Shown here: positions 34,734 through 43,528 of the stretch, one piece after another
How the letters are laid out: every line of letters begins with the position of its first letter
Numbering within the stretch: position 1 is the first letter of the stretch
Source: Salisediminibacterium beveridgei
GTDB taxonomy: Bacteria; Bacillota; Bacilli; Bacillales; Salisediminibacteriaceae
Assembly (NCBI RefSeq): GCF_001721685.1
Contig: NZ_CP012502.1
Location: 434,001-498,000 of the forward strand
Length of the DNA: 64,000 nucleotides
Direction: 5' to 3'
Made by a program: the position numbers and the translations under genes
Notes under the pieces: model-generated
Database searches by the model: none
Told to the model about the DNA's origin: nothing
Seen by the model: only the letters and a program-made list of their open reading frames with translations

Positions 34734-36610
34734 AGATCACAGAGCTGATTCAAACAGGCACGATCGAACTGGACCTGAAAGGTTCATCCAAGTCAGCCGT
34801 AATTGAAGAGCTGGCGGATGTTTTGGACCGGGCAGGGAAACTGTCTGACAGGAAAGCCTTCATCGAAGCGATCGAAGAGCGGGAGGAACAGACGTCCACA
34901 GGTATCGGTGAACAGGTTGCTATACCACATGCGAAAACAAAAGCGGTCAAAGAGCCGGCGATTGTATTCGGCCGGTCACTGGATGGTGTGGACTACGACT
35001 CGCTGGACGGTGAGCCTGCAAAATTGTTTTTCATGATTGCCGCGACGGAAGGGGCCAATCGTTTTCACCTGGATGCATTGTCACGGCTGTCCACCTTTTT
35101 GATGGACGAAAATTTCAGAGCCGGACTGTTGGGCGCATCCTCTAAAGAGGAAGTTCTTGAACTGATCGATGCCAAAGAAGAAGCGAAAGCGAAAGAAGAT
35201 GAAGCGGATGAACAGGCGCAGGCTGCGTCTGCTGCGAACCAGGGTTCGAAGCCGTTTTTCGTTGCAGTAACCGGCTGTCCGACAGGCATCGCCCACACGT
35301 ATATGGCCGCGGACGGTTTAAAAGATAAAGCCAAAGAGCTGGGCTTTGAGATCAAAGTGGAAACAAACGGTTCAGATGGTGTTCGTAATCAGCTGACCAA
35401 AGAAGATATCGCGCGAGCTGATGCGGTGATTATCGCTGCGGACACGGATGTGGAAAAGGAACGATTCAAAGGGAAGCCTTTGGTCAACGCTCCTGTTACC
35501 GCCGGGATCCGTAAACCGCAGGAGCTGTTGGAAAAAGCCAACAGCGGGAATGCCAACGTCTACCAGGGTTCTGGTGAAAGCGGGAATGGCGAGGACGAGG
35601 AAGACCGTCGCCCGGCATTTTACCGGCACTTGATGAACGGGGTATCGAACATGCTGCCGTTCGTAGTCGGAGGCGGTATCCTGATCGCACTGTCGTTCTT
35701 TTTCGAGGATCCGGTGAATAATGAGATCACACCGTTCGGTGAAATTCTCTCCTTCATCGGTGGCGCGAATGCGTTCTTCCTGATGGTACCGGTCCTGGCT
35801 GCCTTTATCGCGAGCAGTATCGCCGATCGGCCCGGTTTTGCAGCAGGGATGGTCGGGGGTCTGATGGCGACCAATGCCGAAGCCGGTTTTCTCGGCGGGA
35901 TCATCGCCGGTTTCCTTGCCGGTTATCTCGTCCTCGGGTTCAGACGGATGTTCACATTTGTTCCACAGTCGCTCGATGGGATTAAGACGATCTTATTGTT
36001 ACCGTTATTCGGGATTTTCACAACCGGGATTATCATGTACTTCATTATGGAGCCGCTGGCAGCGGTTCAATCGGGTCTCGTCAGCTGGCTTGACGGGCTT
36101 GGTACAGGCAACATTGTCGTGTTGGGGGTTCTGCTTGGAACGATGATGGCAGTGGATATGGGTGGACCGATCAATAAAGCGGCATTCACATTCGGGATTG
36201 CCATGATTGACGCAGGAAACTTCGCACCGCACGCAGCCGTGATGGCAGGCGGTATGGTACCGCCACTGGGCATTGCATTTGCAACGACTTTCTTTAAAAA
36301 GAAGTTCAACAAGCAAGAACGTGAGTCGGGCAAGACCAACTATGTCCTGGGGGCGTCGTTCATCACCGAAGGGGCCATCCCGTTCGCCGCAGCGGATCCG
36401 GCCCGGGTCATTCCGTCGATCATCGCCGGTTCTGCCGTCGCAGGGGGGCTGTCCATGGTCTTCGGGGCTGCAACAGAAGCACCGCACGGCGGGATTTTCG
36501 TCATCCCGCTCGTCAATAACGCACCGATGTATATCGTGGCGATTCTTACCGGAGCCGCGGTAACGGCCCTGCTCCTCGGTGTACTGAAAAAAGATGTTAA
36601 AACAAGCTGA
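34730..36610 (+). CDS. fruA: Fructose PTS transporter, EIIABC fused
   Basis: 626 residues. EIIA domain residues ~1-150 with phospho-His67 in IGEQVAIPHAKTKA. A charged Ala/Glu linker leads to EIIB (~170-270) with phospho-Cys183 in VTGCPTGIAHTYMAADGL. EIIC (~295-620) spans the membrane several times (MLPFVVGGGILIALSFFF, DMGGPINKAAFTFG, GASFITEGAIPFAAADP). Imports fructose while phosphorylating it at C1, feeding FruK. GGAAAGGGGA nine bases before the ATG; a terminator follows. Confidence 0.94.
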   Translation: MKITELIQTGTIELDLKGSSKSAVIEELADVLDRAGKLSDRKAFIEAIEEREEQTSTGIGEQVAIPHAKTKAVKEPAIVFGRSLDGVDYDSLDGEPAKLFFMIAATEGANRFHLDALSRLSTFLMDENFRAGLLGASSKEEVLELIDAKEEAKAKEDEADEQAQAASAANQGSKPFFVAVTGCPTGIAHTYMAADGLKDKAKELGFEIKVETNGSDGVRNQLTKEDIARADAVIIAADTDVEKERFKGKPLVNAPVTAGIRKPQELLEKANSGNANVYQGSGESGNGEDEEDRRPAFYRHLMNGVSNMLPFVVGGGILIALSFFFEDPVNNEITPFGEILSFIGGANAFFLMVPVLAAFIASSIADRPGFAAGMVGGLMATNAEAGFLGGIIAGFLAGYLVLGFRRMFTFVPQSLDGIKTILLLPLFGIFTTGIIMYFIMEPLAAVQSGLVSWLDGLGTGNIVVLGVLLGTMMAVDMGGPINKAAFTFGIAMIDAGNFAPHAAVMAGGMVPPLGIAFATTFFKKKFNKQERESGKTNYVLGASFITEGAIPFAAADPARVIPSIIAGSAVAGGLSMVFGAATEAPHGGIFVIPLVNNAPMYIVAILTGAAVTALLLGVLKKDVKTS

Positions 36611-36618
36611 TCGAAGCG

Positions 36619-36647
36619 AAACACCAGTCCAAGGGGCTGGTGTTTTT
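36619..36647 (+). terminator. Terminator of the fructose operon
   Basis: AAACACCAG and CTGGTGTTT pair, followed by TT and a CTG break; the loop side contains TCCAAGGGG. Confidence 0.85.
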
Positions 36648-36676
36648 CTGTGTTTCGGGAAATTGGCATTTCACTG

Positions 36677-36714
36677 AACGAATAACAGGAATTTAAACGA
36701 ACAACAGGAATTTA
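36677..36714 (+). repeat. Tandem 19-bp direct repeat
   Basis: AACGAATAACAGGAATTTA is followed directly by AACGAACAACAGGAATTTA, 18 of 19 identical, in the gap behind fruA. Confidence 0.7.
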
Positions 36715-36776
36715 CTTTGACAAATGATAAAAAAAGTCAGACTTCAAAGGTATTTTATCATCACTAGGCAAGAAGA

Positions 36777-36824
36777 CTCCATCTGATTCGCGATACGGGC
36801 ATCAGCCCAGCGATTCAGATGGAG
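36777..36824. other. Long hairpin in the fruA-tnpB gap
   Basis: CTCCATCTGATTCGC and GCGATTCAGATGGAG pair with a single mismatch over 15 bases, and the loop contains its own GGGC-ATCA-GCCC stem. No T-run follows on either strand, so it is not a standard terminator. It may be a structured RNA, a protein-binding dyad or a mobile-element remnant. Nothing else codes here; a TATAAT box lies at 36916-36921. Confidence 0.45.
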
Positions 36825-37121
36825 ATGAATTGCCATCAGTCTTGCGATTGATAGATGTTTTAAATGAAAGAACAAGAGTTCGAAAATATATTTAGATTCA
36901 TTTTTTGTTAAATGGTATAATGAGTGATATAGACTGAAAGGATTGACATTATTTATAATTAGATAATAATCATTCAGTGTTACTGTTGCATTACCTCTTA
37001 GTTTTGGTTGTTAAGTAACGAAATTAAAAAGTTGCTATGGAAAGAAATGTTTTGGTTGCGCAGCTATTGAAACACAAGGAATGAAGCAAACACCTTGACG
37101 TCGGTAAAGGAGGTGACAAAA

Positions 37122-38462
37122 ATGACTAGGAAAAAACCGATTAAAGTATTGCGCAAGAAAAAGAAAACAGTCAATATGCAACGGTTCACTCAAAAACAGA
37201 ACATTGGTCGCAGCACCCTTAGCGCTAGGGAGTTTCGACTTCTGCAACGCATGTCTCATAGTTCCAAGGCTTTGCGCAACGTAGGCTTATATACGATTAA
37301 ACAAAAGTATTTGAATGAAAACAAAATGGCGACAACAAAAGAAATAGACAACGCAATGAAGGCCGATATGAACTATTGGGGCATTCAATCCAACTCCGTA
37401 CAAGCGGTTCGAAGAACCTTACTCAGTGAAGTAAAGAGCTTCTTCGAAGCGTTAAAGAAGTGGAAAGCAACCCCTGAAGGTTTCACAGGTCGCCCAAAGT
37501 TCCCAAAGTATTCTCGTTCCACGGCTAAACGTGTCATCGAAATCTATCAAGTTCCCAAAGTGGATCAGGATGGATATTGGAATATTCCAATGAATACTGC
37601 TTTCAGAAAACGTTTTGGTCCCTTAAGACTGCAAATGCGAAAGAATTTAATGGATAAAAACATTTCTTACATTGAAATTGTGCCAAAGCAAAATGGTCGG
37701 TTCTTTGAGGCTCATTATGTATACGAAGTACCGATGTCTCAAATGAAGAAACAACAAACGACGACAAAAGCTTTGAGTTGCGATTTAGGTGTAGATTATC
37801 TTCTTAGTTGTACAACGAATCAAGGAGACGCCTTTTTGATGAATGGAAAGAAGTTAAAATCCATCAATCAGTACTTCAACAAAAAGATAAGCGAATTAAA
37901 ACAGAAAAACATCGAAAACGGCTTGTCGAAACGCATAGTGACAAACCAAATAGCTTCTCTTTGGCGTAAACGAAATCTCCAAATAGACGGCTACCTTTCA
38001 CAAACCGTAGGTTTGTTGTTCAAACAGATAAAACGACTGAACGTCGATACCGTGGTAATGGGTTATAATGCCGGTTGGAAACAAGAATCGCATTTAGGGA
38101 AGAAAAACAATCAAGAGTTCGTACAAATTCCTTTCCACAGATTGATTTCGGCTATTGAGAACAAGTGTCTCAAGGAAGGCATCCGTTTCGTTAAGCAGGA
38201 AGAGAGCTACACGTCTAAAGCTAGTTTTCTGGATCATGACGATATTCCGGTTTGGTCAAAAGGCGATAACACGATGTACTCCTTTAGTGGGAAGCGCCTA
38301 TATCGCGGCTTCTATCGCTGTGAAAATGGACAATGCATCCATGCCGACATTAATGCAGCATTAAATATCCTTCGGAAATCCCAAATAGCAGAATGGGATG
38401 AAAAAACACAAATAAAAACGCCCATGATCATGGACGTTCAAAAACGTAAAGCTGTTGCTTAG
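37122..38462 (+). CDS. tnpB: RNA-guided endonuclease TnpB family protein
   Basis: 446 residues, the full length of the family. A very basic N-terminus (KKPIKVLRKKKKT) is followed by the WED/REC-like region (NSVQAVRRTLLSEVKSFFEALKKWK...GFTGRPKFPKY). RuvC-I Asp221 lies in SCDLGVDYLL and RuvC-III Asp409 in HADINAALNILRK. The usual RuvC-II ENL position reads VVMGYNAGWKQE, without the Glu; a Glu pair (360-361) occurs later in KQEESYTSKASFL. The zinc-finger region keeps only one Cys pair (YRCENGQCIHAD). This matches a known TnpB subfamily with this modified site. Cleaves DNA next to a TAM, guided by the omega RNA from the element's right end. AAAGGAGGTGA precedes ATG 37122. Looks intact. Confidence 0.9.
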   Translation: MTRKKPIKVLRKKKKTVNMQRFTQKQNIGRSTLSAREFRLLQRMSHSSKALRNVGLYTIKQKYLNENKMATTKEIDNAMKADMNYWGIQSNSVQAVRRTLLSEVKSFFEALKKWKATPEGFTGRPKFPKYSRSTAKRVIEIYQVPKVDQDGYWNIPMNTAFRKRFGPLRLQMRKNLMDKNISYIEIVPKQNGRFFEAHYVYEVPMSQMKKQQTTTKALSCDLGVDYLLSCTTNQGDAFLMNGKKLKSINQYFNKKISELKQKNIENGLSKRIVTNQIASLWRKRNLQIDGYLSQTVGLLFKQIKRLNVDTVVMGYNAGWKQESHLGKKNNQEFVQIPFHRLISAIENKCLKEGIRFVKQEESYTSKASFLDHDDIPVWSKGDNTMYSFSGKRLYRGFYRCENGQCIHADINAALNILRKSQIAEWDEKTQIKTPMIMDVQKRKAVA

Positions 38463-38744
38463 CGCATAGCCTAGTGGGTGCGTCAACCATCCATGTGTAC
38501 TCAACTTTTGTTGGGGCTTGTAGCACACGCCAGTTATATTCTGAGTGGTGGTTTCTTCCGAAAGGAAGAACTGCTCTTCCTCGGAAGGGTGGTGCAAGTG
38601 GGAAAACGATCGTACGTCGCCAGTACCAACCAAAAACAGTGATTTGAGAAGAACCACGCAGAGCGTCAACCTTTGTAAGAAAAGACCTGCTTGGCTATCT
38701 CAAGCCCCCACTGAAACGTTGTACCTCAGTGGGGGTTCGTTGAC
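38463..38744 (+). ncRNA. Probable omega RNA scaffold and right end of the TnpB element
   Basis: From the tnpB stop to TTGAC there are about 280 bases with no gene, containing several hairpin arms (GAAAGGAAGAACTGCTCTTCCTC, GGTGG repeats) and the terminal CCCCCACTGA/TCAGTGGGGG stem. In studied TnpB systems the 3' part of the tnpB transcript and the right end form the omega RNA, whose guide is the flanking DNA, here starting GCTATCTTTAAGGTAG at 38745. The 5' boundary of the RNA is not defined from sequence and may lie within tnpB. Confidence 0.6.
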
Positions 38745-38784
38745 GCTATCTTTAAGGTAGATTTAGTTAATTGAGGTGACGAGA

Positions 38785-40410
38785 GTGGATAAATATGCCG
38801 AAATGCTGCAACAGTCAATCGATCAGCAGGTCTCAGATTGGAACAGCCGCGGTGGTGTTACAGAACGGGACATGTATCAGTTTTTTCACAGACTGAAAGG
38901 AACAGCTGCGACCGTGGGCTTAACGGATTGGGAAGATCATTTAAAACAGTCATTGCGGATACTGGATGAAGAATCCGATCAGGTACTGCGTGAGGAAGAG
39001 CGTCGTGACTATTTGGCACCGTTTGTCCTGAGTGATCCTGTGACGGATGTGACCCCTTTTAAAAATGCTGCGCTTTGGAAAGATGCGTCAGAGAATGCTG
39101 TCATTCTTGTCATTCATGAGAATCCGGATGATGCCGTCTGGCTGAGGGGAATTCTGGAGTTATCAGGAAAAGAGGTGGTGATGGCGCTCTCCATGAAGCG
39201 GGCATTGGACATGTCTTATAAAATGATGCCTTCTTTAATCATTGCAGATTATGCGACTGTACATAGCAGTGCGGAAGATCAAAATCCTCGGAAAAATTTA
39301 ATGGAACGCGCTATTCGGGACTTTATTCCGGTGATTTATACAACAGCTGATTTCACACCGAAAGAAGCGCAGACGGCTTACTATGAAGGGGTAATTGATT
39401 ACCTGGATGAAACGTTGTTTACAGAAATGATGCCGGCCATTCTCGACAACCGGATTCAATTCAGCCAAAAAGTTAATCAGGCGCTGATCATGGATGAGCT
39501 GACGGGGGTGTATAACAGGCGCTATATGAATAAACGCCTCAAAGAACTGACCGAAGGACATAGAAGAACGGCGGATCGTGGCTGGACGTTTGTCCTGATG
39601 GATCTCGATCACTTCAAAAAAGTGAACGATACCTTTGGTCACGCAACGGGCGACGAAGTATTGAAAGTGTTCGCTGCAATGAGTAAACAAGCCGCTGAGA
39701 ATTGCGGTGAAGTGTTCCGTTATGGTGGTGAAGAATTTGCAATGATCATCCATTCAGGCAGTTCTGATGTTGTTGCAGGAGTAATCAACGCTGTCCGGGA
39801 GGCACTTTCACACCACGTTTTCAAAGCGGACGGCGTTTCGTTCACTGTGACGTTCTCATCAGGGGTGTATCGCCTTGATCATGAGGAGCCGGCACACCTT
39901 AAAAGCGTGATTGAATCAGCGGACCAGGCTTTGTATCAGGCAAAGAACAGCGGCAGAAACCGGACGCTGTTCTTCGAAGATCTGGATTTTTCAAACTTGC
40001 AATTCAAGGAAATTCGCCTGTTGATCGTGGATGATGACCCGGCCGTTTGCAGTTTGATCAAGGACAACGTGAGCGGTTGGGATCGTTTGGCGGGGTACCC
40101 GTTACACGTATACGACTATCAGACCGGGCGCGGGTTTCTGCAAAGAGACTGGTATCGTGAGGGGGATCTGTATTTCATTCTCCTGGATGGCAATCTGCCT
40201 GATACAGACGGTGTGGAAATCCTCGAAGAACTGCGGGCCAGTTATCAGAGTGACTCGATGGTAATCGTCATGATCACCGCACGCTCAGCCGAGCATGAAG
40301 TGATGCATGCATTGAACAAAGGGGCCGATGATTATGTTACAAAACCGTTCAGTATCGGTGAATTAACAGCACGCATCGAACGGATTTCAGAGCGCGTATT
40401 TACAACATGA
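38785..40410 (+). CDS. Hpt-REC-GGDEF-REC signalling protein
   Basis: 541 residues. An N-terminal Hpt domain has phospho-acceptor His35 in FFHRLKGTAATVG. A degenerate receiver follows (~100-225). A GGDEF domain (~240-395) has DELTGVYNRRYMN, VLMDLDHFKKVNDTFGHATGD and active loop YGGEEF near residue 313, so diguanylate cyclase activity is plausible. The C-terminal receiver (~405-540) is canonical: LLIVDDDPAV, phospho-Asp in ILLDGNLPDTDG, YVTKPF. First gene of a four-gene operon with a CheY-like protein, a histidine kinase and an RraA-like enzyme. GTG 38785 is five bases behind GAGGTGA; a GTG at 38776 lies inside that site. The TnpB element sits in its leader. Confidence 0.85.
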   Translation: MDKYAEMLQQSIDQQVSDWNSRGGVTERDMYQFFHRLKGTAATVGLTDWEDHLKQSLRILDEESDQVLREEERRDYLAPFVLSDPVTDVTPFKNAALWKDASENAVILVIHENPDDAVWLRGILELSGKEVVMALSMKRALDMSYKMMPSLIIADYATVHSSAEDQNPRKNLMERAIRDFIPVIYTTADFTPKEAQTAYYEGVIDYLDETLFTEMMPAILDNRIQFSQKVNQALIMDELTGVYNRRYMNKRLKELTEGHRRTADRGWTFVLMDLDHFKKVNDTFGHATGDEVLKVFAAMSKQAAENCGEVFRYGGEEFAMIIHSGSSDVVAGVINAVREALSHHVFKADGVSFTVTFSSGVYRLDHEEPAHLKSVIESADQALYQAKNSGRNRTLFFEDLDFSNLQFKEIRLLIVDDDPAVCSLIKDNVSGWDRLAGYPLHVYDYQTGRGFLQRDWYREGDLYFILLDGNLPDTDGVEILEELRASYQSDSMVIVMITARSAEHEVMHALNKGADDYVTKPFSIGELTARIERISERVFTT

Positions 40411-40430
40411 ACCCGGGAGGCGAAGAGAAA

Positions 40431-40799
40431 TTGACCAGTCGCATATTAGTGGTGGATGATGAAGCGGTTTTACGGATGTTAATCGAAGACACACTCGAGA
40501 GCGAAGGGTATCTCGTGGAGACAGCAGAGGATGGTCAACAGGCGATGGAGCGGCTGACGGGGCATGATGCTCTTGTGGACCTTGTGATTATCGATTACAT
40601 GATGCCCGAAATGACGGGCATCGAGGTTGTCAAAGAAATCAAGGAGCAGCAGGAAAAACCGCCGTTGTTTCTGTTACTGACGGCCAAACCCGATGAAGAA
40701 GAGGCAGGGAAACGCTATTCTGACTTGGGCGTGGATGCATTTATGGCAAAGCCGTTTAAGCCAAGTGAACTGGTGGAGCGGTTGAGGGGGATGCTATGA
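40431..40799 (+). CDS. CheY-like response regulator
   Basis: 122 residues, a single receiver domain. ILVVDDEAVLR supplies the acidic pocket, phospho-acceptor Asp55 lies in VIIDYMMPEMTG, and the conserved Thr and Lys are in LLLTAKPDEE and FMAKPFKPSEL. No output domain. Probably relays phosphate between the histidine kinase encoded next and the Hpt domain of the gene before. Start choice: TTG 40431 follows GGGAGGCGA with good spacing and fits receiver N-termini; ATG 40407, which overlaps the preceding stop (ATGA), is a real alternative adding eight residues. Overlaps the kinase gene by four bases. Confidence 0.82.
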   Translation: MTSRILVVDDEAVLRMLIEDTLESEGYLVETAEDGQQAMERLTGHDALVDLVIIDYMMPEMTGIEVVKEIKEQQEKPPLFLLLTAKPDEEEAGKRYSDLGVDAFMAKPFKPSELVERLRGML

Positions 40800-43528
40800 A
40801 TAAACTCCTCAAGGGCAGAAGTATCCGGGGGACCTATCTGACAGTTGTCGGGGTGATGCTGCTGATTTTGCTGATCGCAGGGATCGCAGTCAGTTTCTAC
40901 AGCTGGTCGACGTTAACGGATTTGAATGACCAGCGCGAAGATTTGAAATATAAAAACCAGGTTGTATCTGAGACGAGTGATCAGTTCAATGAAATTCTTT
41001 TTAGGGCAAGGGGGTACTATGCCTTCCTTGACCCGGCTGAAGAAGAGATTCTGTTAGAGAATCTTGAGTCTTTCCCGGATCAGCTCGAACGCTTCAGTGA
41101 AGTGGCGGAAACAGAACATGAGGCGAACCTTGCACATGACTTAGCCGATTTCTTCGATCAGTACGAGTCGTCACTATGGCCAGCGGCCAAAGCCTTTGTG
41201 GATGATGATGATATGGCAGGACTGCGGACGCTCTCTTCCGGGGGAACGAATGAAGTGGTGAACGAATTTCTGAACTTTTCAAGGGAATTTTCGAATGAAT
41301 CAGCGAGCGAACTCGAAGCACTGAATAACAACATCCTGTCCCAATCCACTCAAAACCAGGTGATTCTGGTTTCGGTGTTTGCAGTGGTATTGCTGTTGTT
41401 TTTGATCATCGGAAACCGGGGACTTCGCTATATCATCAACCCGCTGGTTGATTTAAGAAATCAAGTGGCCGGTTTATCTGCCGGAGAAGTCGTTTCGACG
41501 CACTATGCCGCGAGAAAAGATGAGATCGGTGGATTGGCTTCGGCGTTTGAAGAAATGTCCGAACAAATCTACAAATCAGAAATCGAGTTGCTTTCTCAAA
41601 ATGAAGAACTGAGAGCGCAGCAGGATTCATTGGAAGAATACCTGGAGTTGACGGAAGAAACGAACAAGAGAATCACGAACCTCAATAAACTGAATCAGAT
41701 TTTATCTTTAAGTGAGAAACGAAATGAACATGCGTGGGCCGGCTTTCGTTATTTGAATGAACGGTTTCGTTTTGATAAATCGGCTTTCAGTATTTTGAAT
41801 ACAGATATCCTTCATGCGACAGGCCTTCAAAAAGACCAGGCCGATCAGATCGATGAGCGGATGCAGGTCATGTTGAATACCCTTGGAATGGATGCCTACC
41901 GGATGATCGAGCGGCCGGCATCTGCCTATGAACTTGGATTGATGGAGGACAGCGTATCTGCCTTTGAATTGACGATTCCGGTCCGGAATATGCAACGTGA
42001 GACCGTCGGCTATTTTACGGCGGTTCGAGCGGGGACACCATTTCATCAAGAAGAATTGGAAGAAATGACGGGCATTATCAAGCGGATTGAAGTTGCGTTG
42101 GAAATGGCCTACTCTGCAGAAATGATCAAAGAAGCGAAAGAGGTGAATCAGGCAATCATTGAAAACATCAATGAAGGCATTCAACTCATTGGTCCTGACG
42201 GGTCTTTATTGCAATATAACAAGTTCTCATGCATTCTCGTCGGATGTCAAAAAGGTCAAGCAGGCTATTCTTCCACAGAGCGTGAAGGGTTTACCTGGCT
42301 GCCTTTCTTCACGACACATTTGAAAGATCCTGAATCATTCGCCGCTTTTATTGAGCAGTCGGCAACGCAGGTGGAGGAAGATATCAAAAAATACACATTT
42401 GAAGTGGCGTATGAAGGCTATGAACGGGTCATGACCGTTTATGCGACGAAGGTGTGGCGGGATGAACAGTTTACCGGGACGATTTTCGTGTACCGGGATA
42501 TCACGAAAGAAGCGGAAGTGAACCGGATGAAATCCGAGCTTGTCAGTACGGTGAATCACGAACTGCGAACGCCGCTCTCAAGTATCATGGGCTTCACGGA
42601 ACGAATGCTTCATGCAGATCTCTCCCCTGAAAAACAGCGGACGTATCTGCAAGTGATTTTTTCCGAGTCTGAACGTTTATCCGAACTGGTCAATCATTTT
42701 CTTGATTTGCAGGAAATCGAAAACCAATCACAGAAATACCATATGGAGGAGCGGGACATCAGGAGCATTCTCGAAAATAGTATCGCTGCTTTTTCATTTG
42801 GCAAGAGGCATTCGTTGAGGCTTTTGATCGATACGCATTCTTCGGTTATTGAGGCAGATCATCGGGCGATCCAGCAGGTGATCGTCAATCTGTTGAGCAA
42901 TGCGAAGAAATTTTCGCCGGATGGTGGACAGATTACAGTCCGGTTGAGTGAAAGCACAGACAGGGCGTGGCTTTATCTGTCCGTGAAGGATAACGGGATC
43001 GGGATAGCAACATCCGATCAGGAAAAGCTGTTCAGGAAGTTCGGGCGCATTACAAACGGCAAAACGCAGCATATCAAGGGAACCGGACTGGGGCTTGCCC
43101 TGTCAAAAGAGATCATGAACATCCATGGCGGCGATATTCTCGTTGACTCAAAAGCCGGGAGCGGATCGACGTTTACATTGACAGTACCCAACCGGAAACC
43201 GGATCGACAGTTTCCGTCAAAGAAGCGCGTCATGCTGTGCCTGTATTCATTGAGCGAGTTGCCGGGATTGACCGGTCAGTTGCTTGAACTCGATCATCAG
43301 CTGCTGATGATGGATCACATTGCCTCGCCTGAGGATTTTCTGGAGGTCATGGAAGATCTGGAAGTGATTTTCGTGCAAAAGCGAGATCACGAACGGAATG
43401 ATTGTATTGCGGAAGTAACGGAGTTGGCTTCTTCACAGGGCGTTCGGGTATTTCTGGTGGGCGAAACAGAAGATTGTGATGTGGCGCAACCGATCACTAA
43501 AACGGACTACATGGAGTTGATGAGATGA
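40796..43528 (+). CDS. Membrane sensor histidine kinase with HAMP, GAF, PAS and degenerate C-terminal receiver-like domain
   Basis: 910 residues. TM1 (~14-38), an extracellular four-helix-like sensor with many Glu (~40-180), TM2 (~183-206) and HAMP. A coiled coil (~255-300) leads to a GAF-like domain (~300-445), then a PAS-like domain (~450-570). The HisKA box is VNHELRTPLSSIMGF with His588, and HATPase has N-box NLLSNAKKFSP, DNGIGIA and GTGLGLALSKEI. The last ~105 residues (RVMLCLYSLSELPGLTGQLLELDH...) look like a receiver that lost its acidic pocket. Overlaps its neighbours by four bases on each side (ATGA). It likely phosphorylates the two receiver proteins of this operon; the signal is unknown. 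Confidence 0.85.
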   Translation: MNKLLKGRSIRGTYLTVVGVMLLILLIAGIAVSFYSWSTLTDLNDQREDLKYKNQVVSETSDQFNEILFRARGYYAFLDPAEEEILLENLESFPDQLERFSEVAETEHEANLAHDLADFFDQYESSLWPAAKAFVDDDDMAGLRTLSSGGTNEVVNEFLNFSREFSNESASELEALNNNILSQSTQNQVILVSVFAVVLLLFLIIGNRGLRYIINPLVDLRNQVAGLSAGEVVSTHYAARKDEIGGLASAFEEMSEQIYKSEIELLSQNEELRAQQDSLEEYLELTEETNKRITNLNKLNQILSLSEKRNEHAWAGFRYLNERFRFDKSAFSILNTDILHATGLQKDQADQIDERMQVMLNTLGMDAYRMIERPASAYELGLMEDSVSAFELTIPVRNMQRETVGYFTAVRAGTPFHQEELEEMTGIIKRIEVALEMAYSAEMIKEAKEVNQAIIENINEGIQLIGPDGSLLQYNKFSCILVGCQKGQAGYSSTEREGFTWLPFFTTHLKDPESFAAFIEQSATQVEEDIKKYTFEVAYEGYERVMTVYATKVWRDEQFTGTIFVYRDITKEAEVNRMKSELVSTVNHELRTPLSSIMGFTERMLHADLSPEKQRTYLQVIFSESERLSELVNHFLDLQEIENQSQKYHMEERDIRSILENSIAAFSFGKRHSLRLLIDTHSSVIEADHRAIQQVIVNLLSNAKKFSPDGGQITVRLSESTDRAWLYLSVKDNGIGIATSDQEKLFRKFGRITNGKTQHIKGTGLGLALSKEIMNIHGGDILVDSKAGSGSTFTLTVPNRKPDRQFPSKKRVMLCLYSLSELPGLTGQLLELDHQLLMMDHIASPEDFLEVMEDLEVIFVQKRDHERNDCIAEVTELASSQGVRVFLVGETEDCDVAQPITKTDYMELMR

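Larger units (their letters stand above)
36948..38744 (+). mobile_element. IS605/IS1341-type solitary TnpB element
   Basis: The element carries tnpB but no tnpA (Y1 transposase), so it can move only in trans. The right end is clear: a strong hairpin (AAGCCCCCACTGA... TCAGTGGGGGTT) followed by CGTTGAC, typical of this group. The left end is set provisionally after TTGAC at 36943-36947, because the target/TAM pentamer of these elements is usually the TTGAC/TTGAT type and an AT-rich hairpin (ATTATTTATAATTAGATAAT) follows immediately. An alternative left end is the TTGAC at 36717. Removal would join GGATTGAC to GCTATCTTTAAGG, putting the TATAAT box at 36916 upstream of the signalling operon that starts at 38785. 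Confidence 0.6.
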
